Source of the DNA: Paenibacillus_G sp049942825
Lineage (GTDB): Bacteria > Bacillota > Bacilli > Paenibacillales > NBRC-103111
DNA: 64,000 nucleotides
Assembly (NCBI RefSeq): GCF_049942825.1
Contig: NZ_CP187970.1
Coordinates: 1,488,001 to 1,552,000 of the forward strand
Direction of reading: 5' to 3'
A program made the position numbers and the translations under genes. Positions 25,915 to 35,301 of the stretch are shown piece after piece (positions within the stretch are counted from its first letter, which is position 1; the number at the start of each line of letters is the position of its first letter). The notes under the pieces are model-generated. The model was not told the DNA's origin. It saw only the letters and a program-made list of their open reading frames with translations, and searched no databases.

Positions 25915-26733
25915 TCAAACCGCCTGACCGAGTGGATGCACCACGTCCGTATCCGTGCCGCCAAGCACATCGATGACGCGGGGAATGTCGCTGCTCTCCC
26001 GGGACCGGATCACCCCAAGCCCGAGGTTCAGCCAGAATCCGGGATCAGTCACTTTGCCGCCTAGGTACGTAACGTCGTTATCGAGCTGCAGAAGGTACGA
26101 AGTATCGGCTGCTTCGTCGCCGAGTGCCAGCCGCTCGGCCACCTGCCAGGCACAGTCCCGGGCCTTCAGCATGCTGAAGTTGATCACGGCGAATTCGGCT
26201 TTTGTGTCGATCTTGTCGAGCAGCCGGATCCACGGGGACAGCTCCTGAATCTCGTCGACTACCTGGCCGATAAGCCCGGCTAGAATGGAGTTGATCTTGT
26301 TGAAGTCGGCATACAGGCTGCCGAGCTCCGCTCCCGGGGAAGTTTGTGCTGCCGCAATGCCCAGATCGTAGTTGATGTGGGCGTTCATTCCGAGCAGCAG
26401 GTGCTGCAGGATCAGGAGCCGCGGATTCTGCGCGGCCTTGAACGAGAGGGCCCAGCAGTCCGTAGGGCGTCCTCCGTGCAGGTGGGCGTTCAGCGCTTCC
26501 AGGTAGCGATTGGCAAAAATCACATCGAGCCGCTCCATCCGCGGACCGTCCTCGAAGAAGCATTGGGCGATGCCTTCCTTCACCTTCCTTGTCACCATCC
26601 GGTACAAGGCTGCGAAATAGCCGAGCCGGGAGGAGGACGACCTTGCATCTTCCACAACCCGGTCAAGCTGCAGCAGCACCTCATCAATCGTCCGCGCACC
26701 GCCGTATGCTCCGTTCATGTTCATTCCCCGCAT
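25915..26733 (-). CDS. DUF5995-family protein
   Basis: A 272-residue, mostly alpha-helical cytoplasmic protein. Landmarks are RTIDEVLLQLDRVVEDARSS, FFEDGPRMERLDVIFANRYL, and HLLLGMNAHINYDLGIAAA, which I associate with DUF5995; no reaction is known. There is no signal peptide or membrane span. Three nearby ATG codons (26733, 26724 and 26718) compete; GAGG upstream fits none perfectly, so the start is uncertain by a few residues. It is convergent with the signal peptidase remnant. Confidence 0.7.
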   Translation of the reverse strand: MRGMNMNGAYGGARTIDEVLLQLDRVVEDARSSSSRLGYFAALYRMVTRKVKEGIAQCFFEDGPRMERLDVIFANRYLEALNAHLHGGRPTDCWALSFKAAQNPRLLILQHLLLGMNAHINYDLGIAAAQTSPGAELGSLYADFNKINSILAGLIGQVVDEIQELSPWIRLLDKIDTKAEFAVINFSMLKARDCAWQVAERLALGDEAADTSYLLQLDNDVTYLGGKVTDPGFWLNLGLGVIRSRESSDIPRVIDVLGGTDTDVVHPLGQAV

Positions 26734-27095
26734 TTCCTCGTTGTTGTGTTCGCCGGAGGGTTCCGGTTAGGCTGCTTTCCTTGAACTATAAGAATTTATA
26801 TCTCGCCAGGACTCGATCCCGTCATCTTCTATTTCTTATAAACGCACATCGTCCGTAGAGGACGGCGAAGCCGTTTATCTTGTTTCCAGAAGATTTCATG
26901 CTCTCATCTTAGCACGCTCTTCAGGCGGCAGGTAGGACTTTTCACACAAGGGGCTAATCCTCCCGCCTGTTTTTCTACACCGGTGTGTGGGGGTACTTTG
27001 CGAAGGCATGGGAGCAGGTGAATAGGAGGCGTTTATTTGCGTGCTCTGGCTTTTCCGCAGCGCAAGCATGTGCGGTCTCACGGAGAGAAACGGGG
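26734..27095 (+). other. Intergenic region with a nested hairpin
   Basis: No gene is supported. A 41-base structure lies at 26838-26878: ATAAACG/CGTTTAT outside, CGTCC/GGACG inside with loop GTAGA. It lacks a U run, so it is not a clear terminator. The rest is unremarkable. Confidence 0.4.
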
Positions 27096-27098
27096 CTT

Positions 27099-27166
27099 CA
27101 CCCTAAAAACGGAGAACTTCACCTGAAAAATGAGACCTAATCCGGGAAGAGGCGCTGCTTTACAAT
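27099..27166 (+). promoter_or_regulatory. Promoter of the GH3-GH30 gene with upstream direct repeats
   Basis: Direct repeats CACCCTAAAAAC (27099) and CACCTGAAAAATGA (27120), 21 bases apart, precede TACAAT at 27161-27166. The second repeat starts 41 bases before the -10, exactly as at the next gene's promoter (35170 to 35211). The -35 is poor, which suggests an activator. AraC-type regulators bind such repeats; the one encoded at 44282 is a candidate. Confidence 0.55.
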
Positions 27167-27181
27167 GAGAGAGAGTAAAAA

Positions 27182-27195
27182 TGAAATCGATTCCA
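27182..27195 (+). promoter_or_regulatory. cre-like operator in the GH3-GH30 leader
   Basis: TGAAATCGATTCCA matches the CcpA consensus TGWAANCGNTNWCA except at one W position. It lies 16 bases after the -10, so binding would block the start of transcription. Another LacI-family protein could be the user. Confidence 0.6.
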
Positions 27196-27222
27196 TGAAG
27201 AATCGGATGGGGGAAGACAACG

Positions 27223-30200
27223 TTGAAGCTGAAACGAACACTATCTGCGGTGACGGCTGCAGTGCTGCTGGGCTCGACCTTTGCGTCACCGTATATGGCA
27301 CCTGTCTCGGCGGCTGGATCGCCGGCGGAGCTCGCACCTTACTGGAACCCGAAGCTGCCGGTGGAGGAGCGGGTGCAGGATCTGCTCGGGCGCATGACGC
27401 TGGATGAGAAGGTGGGGCAGATGGTCCAGGGGGAGCGGGCTTATGCGACACCGGAGGATGTGAAGACGTACCATCTGGGCTCTATGCTGAGCGGAGGAGG
27501 CTCCTTCCCCGGCGGTAAGCAGGCGAACAGTACGCGGGAGAAATGGGCGGAGCTCTATGACAGCTACCAGGACGGCGCATTGTCGACCCGCCTGGGCATC
27601 CCGCTGCTCTACGGCGTAGATGCGGTGCACGGGCACAGCAATGTCATCGGGGCCACGCTCATTCCGCATAACATCGGGCTCGGCGCTGCCCGCAATCCCG
27701 AGCTGATGAAGAGGCTTGGCGCCCTGACGGCGAAGGAGATGAGGGCGACCGGAGTCAATTACGCGTTCGGGCCGACGATCGCCGATGTGCAGAACCCGCG
27801 CTGGGGACGCACCTACGAAGGCTTCGGAGACGATTCGGTCACTGCGGGGCAGCTTGGTGCAGCTTACATCCAGGGGCTGCAGGGAGCGGGCGGCTCGGAG
27901 CTCAGCCGGCCGGACAAGGTGGTGGCGACGGCAAAGCATTTTATGGGCGAGGGCTATACCGACAACGGCACGAATCAGGGGGACGTGTCCACGAAGACGT
28001 ACACCGAGGAAGAGATCCGGGAGCTGCTGGAGCGGGAGCTGGCGATGTACAAGCAGGCGGTCGATGCCGGTGTGAAGTCCGTCATGGCGTCCTACAACAG
28101 CATCCAGGGGCTGAAAATGCACGCAAGCAAGCCGCTGCTTACGGACAAGCTGAAGGGCGAGCTGGGCTTCCGGGGCTTCGTCATCACGGACTGGAACGGC
28201 GTGGACCAGATTACGAAGGATTGGGAAGGCCGGCCGGTGAGCGGACTGAAGGAGCAGGTCCGCGCGGCGGTCAATGCCGGCGTAGATATGTTCATGGAGG
28301 CGGAGAAGTGGCGGGATATCGTCCGCTATCTCAAGGAAAATGTGGACGAGGGCGGCATCAAGAACGAGCGCGTGGACGACGCGGTGGCACGCATCCTGCG
28401 CGTGAAGTTCGAATCCGGCGTCTTCGAGCAGCCCAAGACGAACGGAGACCTGGCGGCTTCTTTCGGCTCCGCAGAACACCGGGAGACGGCAAGACAGGCG
28501 GTGCGTGAATCGCTGGTGCTGCTCAAGAACGACAAGGTGAACGGGCAGCCGCTGCTGTCGAAGCTCCCCTCGATGAAGAAGATCTTCGTCGCGGGCAAGA
28601 ATGCCGATGACATCGGGAACCAGGCGGGCGGGTGGTCGATCACCTGGCAGGGCCAGAGCGGCCCGACGACACCGGGAACCACGATCCTGCAGGGCATCCG
28701 GGAGGCGGCCGGGGACAAGCGGACCGTGACCTACAACAAGCACGGCCGCGGTGCGGCCGGGTATGATGTGGCGATTGCGGTGCTCGGCGAGAAGCCGTAT
28801 GCGGAGACGAACGGCGATACGGCGAACCTGAACCTCGATACGGAAGACCTCGCAACGCTGGAGAACATCCGCAGCGCGGACCCCGGGATTCCGATCCTGG
28901 TCGTGCTGGTCTCGGGGCGTCCGATGACGGTGACCGAACAGCTGAAGGATTGGGCGGGGCTGATCGCCGCCTGGCTTCCGGGGACGGAAGGCGCCGGGAT
29001 TGCGGATGTGCTCTTCGGCGAGAACGACTTTACAGGCAGACTGCCGATGCGCTGGCCGTTCTATGTGGAGGCGTATCCGATCAAGACGGCGGACTCGCCG
29101 TATGTACTGTTCCCAACGGGCTACGGGCTCACGAAGGGGCAGGAGACCCCTGAGCTTCCGCCTGTGCCGGAGAAGCCGGGGCAGCCTGCCGATCCGGCCC
29201 ACGCCGTTCCGGGCCGGGTGGAAGCGGAGGATTTTGCCGCACAAAGCGGTCTTCAGCTTGAGAAAGCGTCCGAGGGCACGCAGAATCTCGGCTTTGCGGA
29301 CGCGGGCGATTGGAGCGACTATACCGTGAATGTGTCGCAGGCGGGCACCTACGAGGTGGATTTCCGCTATGCCGGGGAGATGGGCAGTCCGACGAGCATC
29401 CGGATCAAGGATGAGGCGGGCCGCACGGCGGGTACTTTCACGGGAGGGACAACCGGAGGCTGGCAGAGCTGGCAGACGGGGACGGCCGCGAAGGTCGTAT
29501 TGAAGCAAGCGGGGGTTCAGAAGCTGCGCCTGGAATTCGGCGGCTCGATTAACCTGAACTGGCTGGAATTCCGCCGTACGGGTGAGGTGCCCGCCGACAA
29601 CGGCGGAGGCGGTGATACGGGAAGCGGAGCCGTCGTGAAGGCCGGTGCGGTGGAGTCGTGGATCACCAATGAGCGCGACCCGGGCGATATCCGGTGGTAC
29701 TACGCGCCAAGATACCGGGAGGGCGACAAGAAGCTGGAGGCGCAGCCGAATCTGGATCTCGTCATGCAGTTGCCGGGCGGCGCTTCGGGCACGGAGATAA
29801 AGATCGATCCGGAGAAGACCTACCAGTCCATGCTTGGCATCGGGTCTTCGATGGAGGAGTCCACGGTGCATAATCTGTGGAAGATGTCCCCGTCGAAGCG
29901 CACGGAGGTGCTGAGGAAGCTGGCGGACCCCCAGGAGGGGGCAGGAATGAGCCTCATCCGGCTGACGATCGGCACGGCCGATTTTACCGCGCAGACCTTC
30001 TACAGCTACGATGACATGCCGGCGGGCGGGACGGACCCCGATCTGAAGCACTTTTCGATCCAGAAAGACCGCGACTTTCATATCATCGACACGGTGAAGG
30101 AGATTCAGCGCATCAACCCGGACGTGAAGTTCTTCGCTTCCCCTTGGAGCCCTCCGGGCTGGATGAAGACGACGGACTCGCTGATGAAGGGCCAGGTCAA

Positions 30201-33200
30201 AGACGAGTATCTGCCGGTGCTCGCGAAGTATTATCTGAAATACCTGCAGGCTTACCGGGCCGAGGGGATCGAGATCGAAGCGATGACGATGCAGAACGAG
30301 CCGCTGCTCGAGATCGAATACCCGAGCGCGAAGATGCCTTGGGAGCAGCAGGCGAAGCTCGCTAAGCTGCTGCGCGCGGTGCTCGATGCCAACGGGTTCG
30401 CCCACGTGAAGCTGTGGATCTTCGACCATAATCCGGGCGACACGATGGCCTATCCTGCCCCGCTGCTGCGCGACCCGGCGAACCGCGAAGCCGTGGACGG
30501 CACCGCCTTCCATGACTACGGCGGCGACTTGGGTGAAATGACGAAGCTGCACGACCTGTATCCGGATGAGCATGTCTACCTCTCCGAACGTGCCGTCTGG
30601 GGCACGAAGGGGGCGGACCGGATGGCGCAGTATTTCCGCAACTGGGCGCGCAGCTACAACTCCTGGGTCGTGATGCTCGACAGCGACATCCGCACCCACC
30701 AATGGGTCGGCACGCCGGATCCGACGCCACTTGTGCAGGATTCCGCGGACCGGGACAACTACTGGCTTGCGCCGGAATATTACCTGCTCGGGCAGTATAC
30801 GAAGTTCGTGGAGCCGGGCTATGTACGGATCGACAGCAATTACGGCTCGGCCGATACGGTGACGAACGTGGCTTTCCGCAGCCCGGACGGGAAGAAAATC
30901 GTAACGGTCGTGATCAACCAGACGAATGAGGATCAGCCGGTGAAGCTGCTCAGCGACGGGACGCAGATTACGGCGACCGTACCGGCCAAGTCGGTAGCTA
31001 CCTACCGGTGGGACCGCGTAGCGGCCAAACAGACGGTACCGGGTGCCATCCGCGCAGCGGACTTTGACGAAGCCTCAGGCAGCTATACAGCTGACGCGGA
31101 GACCGGTACGATCGGTGGATTGAATGAAGGCTCCGGGGCGCCGGCATCGTTCGATTACCTGGTAAACGCGGCCGAGAGCGGCACGTATACGGTGGATGTT
31201 GGCTATACGGGAGCTCCGCAGGACGCGTCTCTGCAGTTGAAGAAGGACGGAGAGGATGGCGCCGCGGTCCCTCTGTCACAGGCGGTGCCGGGCGGTGGAA
31301 CGGCCGGTTATGCCAGAGCGGTAGTGACGCTCGAGGCAGGTATCCACAAGCTGACCTTGACGGCGAACGGACGCGGGTACGCGCTTACGGATCTTGTGCT
31401 GGCGAAGGCGGAGGAAGGGCCGCACAGCGTGCCGGGTCTCATCGAAGCGGAATCTGCGCAGCAGCTGCCGGGCGCGCTGCTCGACCGCAGCACGGACGGA
31501 GCTGCCGTAAGCTTCGAGCCGGAAGGGGCGGGCGCCGAGTATCCGTTCCATGCGGAGGAAGGCGGGGAATACCGGATGACGTACCGGTACGCTTCGGAAG
31601 GCGGCCGGGCAAGCGTGGAACTCTCCACGGGAGGAACGGTGGCCGGTTCGACGTACCTGCAGGACACGGGCGGCCGCGACCAGTGGGCCTACGCGTCAGA
31701 TACGATAACCCTGCCGGCAGGCGACCACGTACTGAAGCTCACCGTGAAGGACAGCCGGGTCCGTCTGGACTGGCTCGCCGTGGGGCCGACACTGGCAGCG
31801 TCAGCAGGAGTCCCGATACCGGAAGGGCAGGAAAACGGCACGGCGGTCACCTTGGAGCTGCTCAACGACACCTTCAAGGAGGTGCTGCATGCAGAGCGCT
31901 GGAGCCTGGAGGGCGCGGAGGGCGTGTCCGTCGGCAGCGTAACCCGATTGGACGACCGGCATGCTCAGGTGGTGCTGAGCGGTACCCGCACCGCGGATTA
32001 CGATAAGGACATCCGGGGGGCTGTTACGGCAGCGGTCTACGAGACCGTCAGCGGCAGCGTCTACGCTTCCGGTGTGCTGCGGAGCCGGGTTGCTTTTTCG
32101 GCTGTCGATGATGCCGAAGAGCTGGAGATCGGCGGCGGACCACTGCCTTACGGGGTGGACAGCCGCGTACTGGGGCTTGCGCTCGAAGGCGGCGCCTTCC
32201 GTGCCGAGGCTCTGGATGGCATCACGCTGGCCGGTACGGCGGTAACGCAGGGCGGGGTCAGCCTGAAATCCGTCCGGGCGGTGGATGCTTCGCACCTGGA
32301 GCTCACGCTCGGCTGGAACGGAACCGCTTATTACGGGGACCTGCAGCTCGAGGTCAAGGTGCCTAAGGAAGCTTATGCCGACGGAGTGGAGGCTCTCACC
32401 GCTTCGGTCGTGTTGAGCGGTACGGTGAACCGCCAGGAGGCGGTGCCGGTGCCGGGCCGCGTGCCAGCCGACGCGTTCTATAAGGTACAGGGCGCCGTAA
32501 CGGACGAAGGTCCTGAGGGCACCCGCAAGCTGACGGGCTTCGATGCCGGCGACTATGTGGAATATAAGATTGATGCGGCGCAGGCCGGCACGTATCTGGC
32601 CGCACTTCGGATTACGTTTGAATCCGGCGCGTCCAAAGGGATTGTGCTGAAGAACGGCGCGGGGGAGACCCTGGCCGAATACACGGTGCCGCAGCTCTAT
32701 AACAAGAACTGGGTGACCGTAGGAAGCCAGGTTACACTTCCTGCAGGGGAGCAGATCCTGCGGGTGTACGCCCAGGCAGGAGGCTTCGAGCTCGGCAGCT
32801 TGACCCTGGAGCCGGCTGCCCCGCAGGTCATGAGTGAGGACGGTCATCTGCGTGTCGAGGCCGAAAGCTACTCGAATGCGACCGTCGGCGTCATTCAGGA
32901 CAATGCCGCAAGCGGCACCAGCCCGGCGTTCCGCAATATCGGCTACATGAGCGCCGGCAATACGCTCGATTATCTAGTCGACGTGCTGGAGGACGGCTAC
33001 TACCGGGTGACTTACCGGTATGCGACGGCGCAGGGCGGGGTATCCGCAGCCTTCACGGCAGGCGGCCAAGTACTGGGTACCGCCGCACTGCCGGGTACGG
33101 GCGGCTGGGGGACGTATAAGGAAGCGTCCCATGTCGTAAGCCTCCGACAAGGCGTGCAGACGATCTCCCTGCTGGACCAGGGCGACGGATTCAATCTGGA

Positions 33201-35067
33201 CTGGTTCGAGCTGCAGCCGGCGGATGCTCCCGAACAGACCGTGACGGAGCAGGCAGCCGTACCCGCAGCATCTCTACGGGCCGGCACGTACTACGGCAGC
33301 CGGCAGATCACGCTGAGCACGTCGACGGAAGGGGCGTCGGTGTTCTATACGCTGGACGGAACGCTGCCTACTTCGGCTAGTACGCCGTATACAGGGCCGA
33401 TCAAGGTAACGGAGCTGACGGTGATCCGGGCGATTGCGGTCAAGACGGGGCTGAAAGACAGCTTCGTGGCACCATACACGTATGTTGTGGAAGTGGGCGA
33501 GCAGCCACTGGAGCCGGCGGCGGCACCTGTAGCTTCGCCGGGTCCGGGCAGCTACACGGCACCGCAGCAGGTGGTCCTCGCTTCGGAGACGGAAGGAGCG
33601 GCGATTTATTACACGCTGGATGGCAGCACCCCTACCGCAGCTGCGGGTACGGAGTATAAGCATGCGATCACCGTGCCGGTCGGCACAACGACGATCAAGG
33701 CGATTGCGGTGAAGGAAGGCATGGCCGACAGTGCGGCCGCTGCATTCACCTATGTGATCACGGCACCGGGCAGCGGCGGCGGGAACGACGGCGGTGGTGG
33801 CGACAACAACGGCGGTGGAAACGCTGGCGGTGACAGCAGCAATGGCGGCAGCAGTGATGGCGGTAACAGCGGCGGCACACCAAGCGACGGTGCCGGCGGT
33901 ACTCCCGCTCCGTCTGCCGGCAGCGGGTCGGTCTTGACGACGCCGCAGCCTTCGCTTGACGAGTCGACCGGGGTCGCCGCGGTGACCGTACCGGCCGCAG
34001 AACTGTCCAACGCGCTTGCAGGCCGCACGTCCGTCAAGATCGAAGTGCCGCAGGCTGCCGGCGCCAAGGCTTACGGCATCACCCTCCCGGCCTCGGTCCT
34101 CACAGCCGGGTCCGGCAAGCATACGCTGAACATCGCTACGGGAGCGGGTTCTCTGATTCTTCCGAGCGGCATGCTGACTTCCGCAGGCGGCGCGGAACAG
34201 ATCGAGCTGCGGATCGGCAGCGCAGATCCGTCCTCGCTAAGTACAGCGCTTCGCCAGCAGCTGGGGGACGGACCGGTGATCGAACTGAGCCTGCTCGCAG
34301 ACGGCAGGCCGTTCGAGTGGAGCAATCCGGACGCCAAGGTGTCCGTCTCCATTCCTTATCAGCCCGATGCGCAGGAGCTGGCTCATCCCGAACGGATTAC
34401 GGTCCGGTATGTGAATCAGGACGGTGAAGTGTCGGCGGTCCCAAGCGGCCGCTATGACGAGGAAAGCGGGCTGGTGACCTTCACGACAACACATTTCAGC
34501 ACGTTTGCGGTCACCTACGTCACGAAGACTTTCGGCGATCTTGCGTCCTATGAATGGGCACGCAAAGCTGTCGAGACGATGGCCGCCAAGGGTGTGATCG
34601 AAGGCACGGCCGATAAGATGTTCTCCCCGTCGGCACCGGTAACCCGGGCGGACTTCCTCCTCCTGCTCGTGAAGGGGCTGGATCTAAGCGCAAGCTTCAG
34701 CGGTAATTTCGAAGATGTCGATTCTTCCGATTATTATTACGGGGCGGTCGGTATCGCGAAGAGGCTGGGGATCACCGAAGGCAGGGAGGGCGGCTTCTTT
34801 GACCCGGCGTCTCCGGTCTCCAGGCAGGAGATGATGACGCTGGCTGCTCGGGCGCTGAAGCTCGCCGGCAAGGAACTGCCGGCTGCGGACGTCTCCATAC
34901 TCGGCGGCTTCGCGGACCGAGCGGATGTATCTGCATACGCGGAAGGAAGCGCGGCGGCCCTTGTGAAGAGCGGCCTCATCACAGGCGACGGCTCCCGGCT
35001 GAATCCGCTGGGAACGGCGACCCGTGCCGAGACGGCAGTGCTGATCGACAGGCTGTATCATCGATAA
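27223..35067 (+). CDS. Giant SLH-anchored GH3-GH30 bifunctional glycosidase
   Basis: A secreted, cell-surface enzyme of 2614 residues with two catalytic modules. Approximate order: signal peptide 1-31; GH3 beta-glucosidase-type 35-640, nucleophile Asp323 in VITDWNG; CBM6-like 659-785; GH30 803-1262, acid/base Glu1026 (MQNEP) and likely nucleophile Glu1122 (LSER); CBM-like 1273-1395 and 1403-1523; two X2-like sandwiches 1526-1740; CBM6-like 1744-1865 and 1875-2000; two chitobiase-C/FN3-like repeats 2010-2180; Gly/Asn/Ser linker to 2236; a beta domain to 2437; three SLH repeats 2440-2614 for attachment to wall polymer. Start TTG 27223 follows GGGGGAAG; no better in-frame start. Substrate is inferred as a beta-glucan, perhaps beta-1,6-linked, cut by GH30 and trimmed by GH3. 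Confidence 0.9.
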   Translation: MKLKRTLSAVTAAVLLGSTFASPYMAPVSAAGSPAELAPYWNPKLPVEERVQDLLGRMTLDEKVGQMVQGERAYATPEDVKTYHLGSMLSGGGSFPGGKQANSTREKWAELYDSYQDGALSTRLGIPLLYGVDAVHGHSNVIGATLIPHNIGLGAARNPELMKRLGALTAKEMRATGVNYAFGPTIADVQNPRWGRTYEGFGDDSVTAGQLGAAYIQGLQGAGGSELSRPDKVVATAKHFMGEGYTDNGTNQGDVSTKTYTEEEIRELLERELAMYKQAVDAGVKSVMASYNSIQGLKMHASKPLLTDKLKGELGFRGFVITDWNGVDQITKDWEGRPVSGLKEQVRAAVNAGVDMFMEAEKWRDIVRYLKENVDEGGIKNERVDDAVARILRVKFESGVFEQPKTNGDLAASFGSAEHRETARQAVRESLVLLKNDKVNGQPLLSKLPSMKKIFVAGKNADDIGNQAGGWSITWQGQSGPTTPGTTILQGIREAAGDKRTVTYNKHGRGAAGYDVAIAVLGEKPYAETNGDTANLNLDTEDLATLENIRSADPGIPILVVLVSGRPMTVTEQLKDWAGLIAAWLPGTEGAGIADVLFGENDFTGRLPMRWPFYVEAYPIKTADSPYVLFPTGYGLTKGQETPELPPVPEKPGQPADPAHAVPGRVEAEDFAAQSGLQLEKASEGTQNLGFADAGDWSDYTVNVSQAGTYEVDFRYAGEMGSPTSIRIKDEAGRTAGTFTGGTTGGWQSWQTGTAAKVVLKQAGVQKLRLEFGGSINLNWLEFRRTGEVPADNGGGGDTGSGAVVKAGAVESWITNERDPGDIRWYYAPRYREGDKKLEAQPNLDLVMQLPGGASGTEIKIDPEKTYQSMLGIGSSMEESTVHNLWKMSPSKRTEVLRKLADPQEGAGMSLIRLTIGTADFTAQTFYSYDDMPAGGTDPDLKHFSIQKDRDFHIIDTVKEIQRINPDVKFFASPWSPPGWMKTTDSLMKGQVKDEYLPVLAKYYLKYLQAYRAEGIEIEAMTMQNEPLLEIEYPSAKMPWEQQAKLAKLLRAVLDANGFAHVKLWIFDHNPGDTMAYPAPLLRDPANREAVDGTAFHDYGGDLGEMTKLHDLYPDEHVYLSERAVWGTKGADRMAQYFRNWARSYNSWVVMLDSDIRTHQWVGTPDPTPLVQDSADRDNYWLAPEYYLLGQYTKFVEPGYVRIDSNYGSADTVTNVAFRSPDGKKIVTVVINQTNEDQPVKLLSDGTQITATVPAKSVATYRWDRVAAKQTVPGAIRAADFDEASGSYTADAETGTIGGLNEGSGAPASFDYLVNAAESGTYTVDVGYTGAPQDASLQLKKDGEDGAAVPLSQAVPGGGTAGYARAVVTLEAGIHKLTLTANGRGYALTDLVLAKAEEGPHSVPGLIEAESAQQLPGALLDRSTDGAAVSFEPEGAGAEYPFHAEEGGEYRMTYRYASEGGRASVELSTGGTVAGSTYLQDTGGRDQWAYASDTITLPAGDHVLKLTVKDSRVRLDWLAVGPTLAASAGVPIPEGQENGTAVTLELLNDTFKEVLHAERWSLEGAEGVSVGSVTRLDDRHAQVVLSGTRTADYDKDIRGAVTAAVYETVSGSVYASGVLRSRVAFSAVDDAEELEIGGGPLPYGVDSRVLGLALEGGAFRAEALDGITLAGTAVTQGGVSLKSVRAVDASHLELTLGWNGTAYYGDLQLEVKVPKEAYADGVEALTASVVLSGTVNRQEAVPVPGRVPADAFYKVQGAVTDEGPEGTRKLTGFDAGDYVEYKIDAAQAGTYLAALRITFESGASKGIVLKNGAGETLAEYTVPQLYNKNWVTVGSQVTLPAGEQILRVYAQAGGFELGSLTLEPAAPQVMSEDGHLRVEAESYSNATVGVIQDNAASGTSPAFRNIGYMSAGNTLDYLVDVLEDGYYRVTYRYATAQGGVSAAFTAGGQVLGTAALPGTGGWGTYKEASHVVSLRQGVQTISLLDQGDGFNLDWFELQPADAPEQTVTEQAAVPAASLRAGTYYGSRQITLSTSTEGASVFYTLDGTLPTSASTPYTGPIKVTELTVIRAIAVKTGLKDSFVAPYTYVVEVGEQPLEPAAAPVASPGPGSYTAPQQVVLASETEGAAIYYTLDGSTPTAAAGTEYKHAITVPVGTTTIKAIAVKEGMADSAAAAFTYVITAPGSGGGNDGGGGDNNGGGNAGGDSSNGGSSDGGNSGGTPSDGAGGTPAPSAGSGSVLTTPQPSLDESTGVAAVTVPAAELSNALAGRTSVKIEVPQAAGAKAYGITLPASVLTAGSGKHTLNIATGAGSLILPSGMLTSAGGAEQIELRIGSADPSSLSTALRQQLGDGPVIELSLLADGRPFEWSNPDAKVSVSIPYQPDAQELAHPERITVRYVNQDGEVSAVPSGRYDEESGLVTFTTTHFSTFAVTYVTKTFGDLASYEWARKAVETMAAKGVIEGTADKMFSPSAPVTRADFLLLLVKGLDLSASFSGNFEDVDSSDYYYGAVGIAKRLGITEGREGGFFDPASPVSRQEMMTLAARALKLAGKELPAADVSILGGFADRADVSAYAEGSAAALVKSGLITGDGSRLNPLGTATRAETAVLIDRLYHR

Positions 35068-35075
35068 CAGGGAAG

Positions 35076-35115
35076 GGAGTCTGGGCGGTTTTTCCGCCGG
35101 GCTCCTTTTCTTTTT
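35076..35115 (+). terminator. Terminator of the GH3-GH30 gene
   Basis: GGAG..GGCGG pairs with CCGCC..CTCC around loop TTTTT, followed by TTTTCTTTTTC. Confidence 0.85.
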
Positions 35116-35149
35116 CGGGCCGCCTCTGTTCCTTGCCATCCATCCTGCT

Positions 35150-35216
35150 CACCTGAAAATTAGTGCATCCACCTGAAAAATGAATCCTTTTTCCCTCCCC
35201 CGGTCCCTTATAAAAT
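35150..35216 (+). promoter_or_regulatory. Promoter of the GH30 gene with upstream direct repeats
   Basis: CACCTGAAAATT (35150) and CACCTGAAAAATGA (35170), 20 bases apart, then TAAAATGAGG with -10 at 35211-35216. The second repeat to -10 distance is 41, identical to the upstream gene. There is no good -35. Confidence 0.6.
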
Positions 35217-35254
35217 GAGGATCAGGAGGTGATCCAGCCTTTTAGTGAATTTAT

Positions 35255-35268
35255 TGAAATCGATTTCA
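35255..35268 (+). promoter_or_regulatory. Perfect cre-type palindrome before the GH30 gene
   Basis: TGAAATCGATTTCA is a perfect 14-bp palindrome and a full match to the CcpA consensus TGWAANCGNTNWCA. It lies 39 bases after the -10, in the leader. Confidence 0.75.
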
Positions 35269-35301
35269 TTATAAGCCAATAAGAAAGGTGTGATTGGATT
35301 G

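Noticed and set aside
27286..30702. A 1138-codon open frame on the minus strand opposite the GH3-GH30 gene
   Set aside because: It mirrors the codon-position bias of the real gene in high-GC DNA, has a His/Arg/Leu-rich composition typical of antisense frames, no ribosome site and no domain resemblance.
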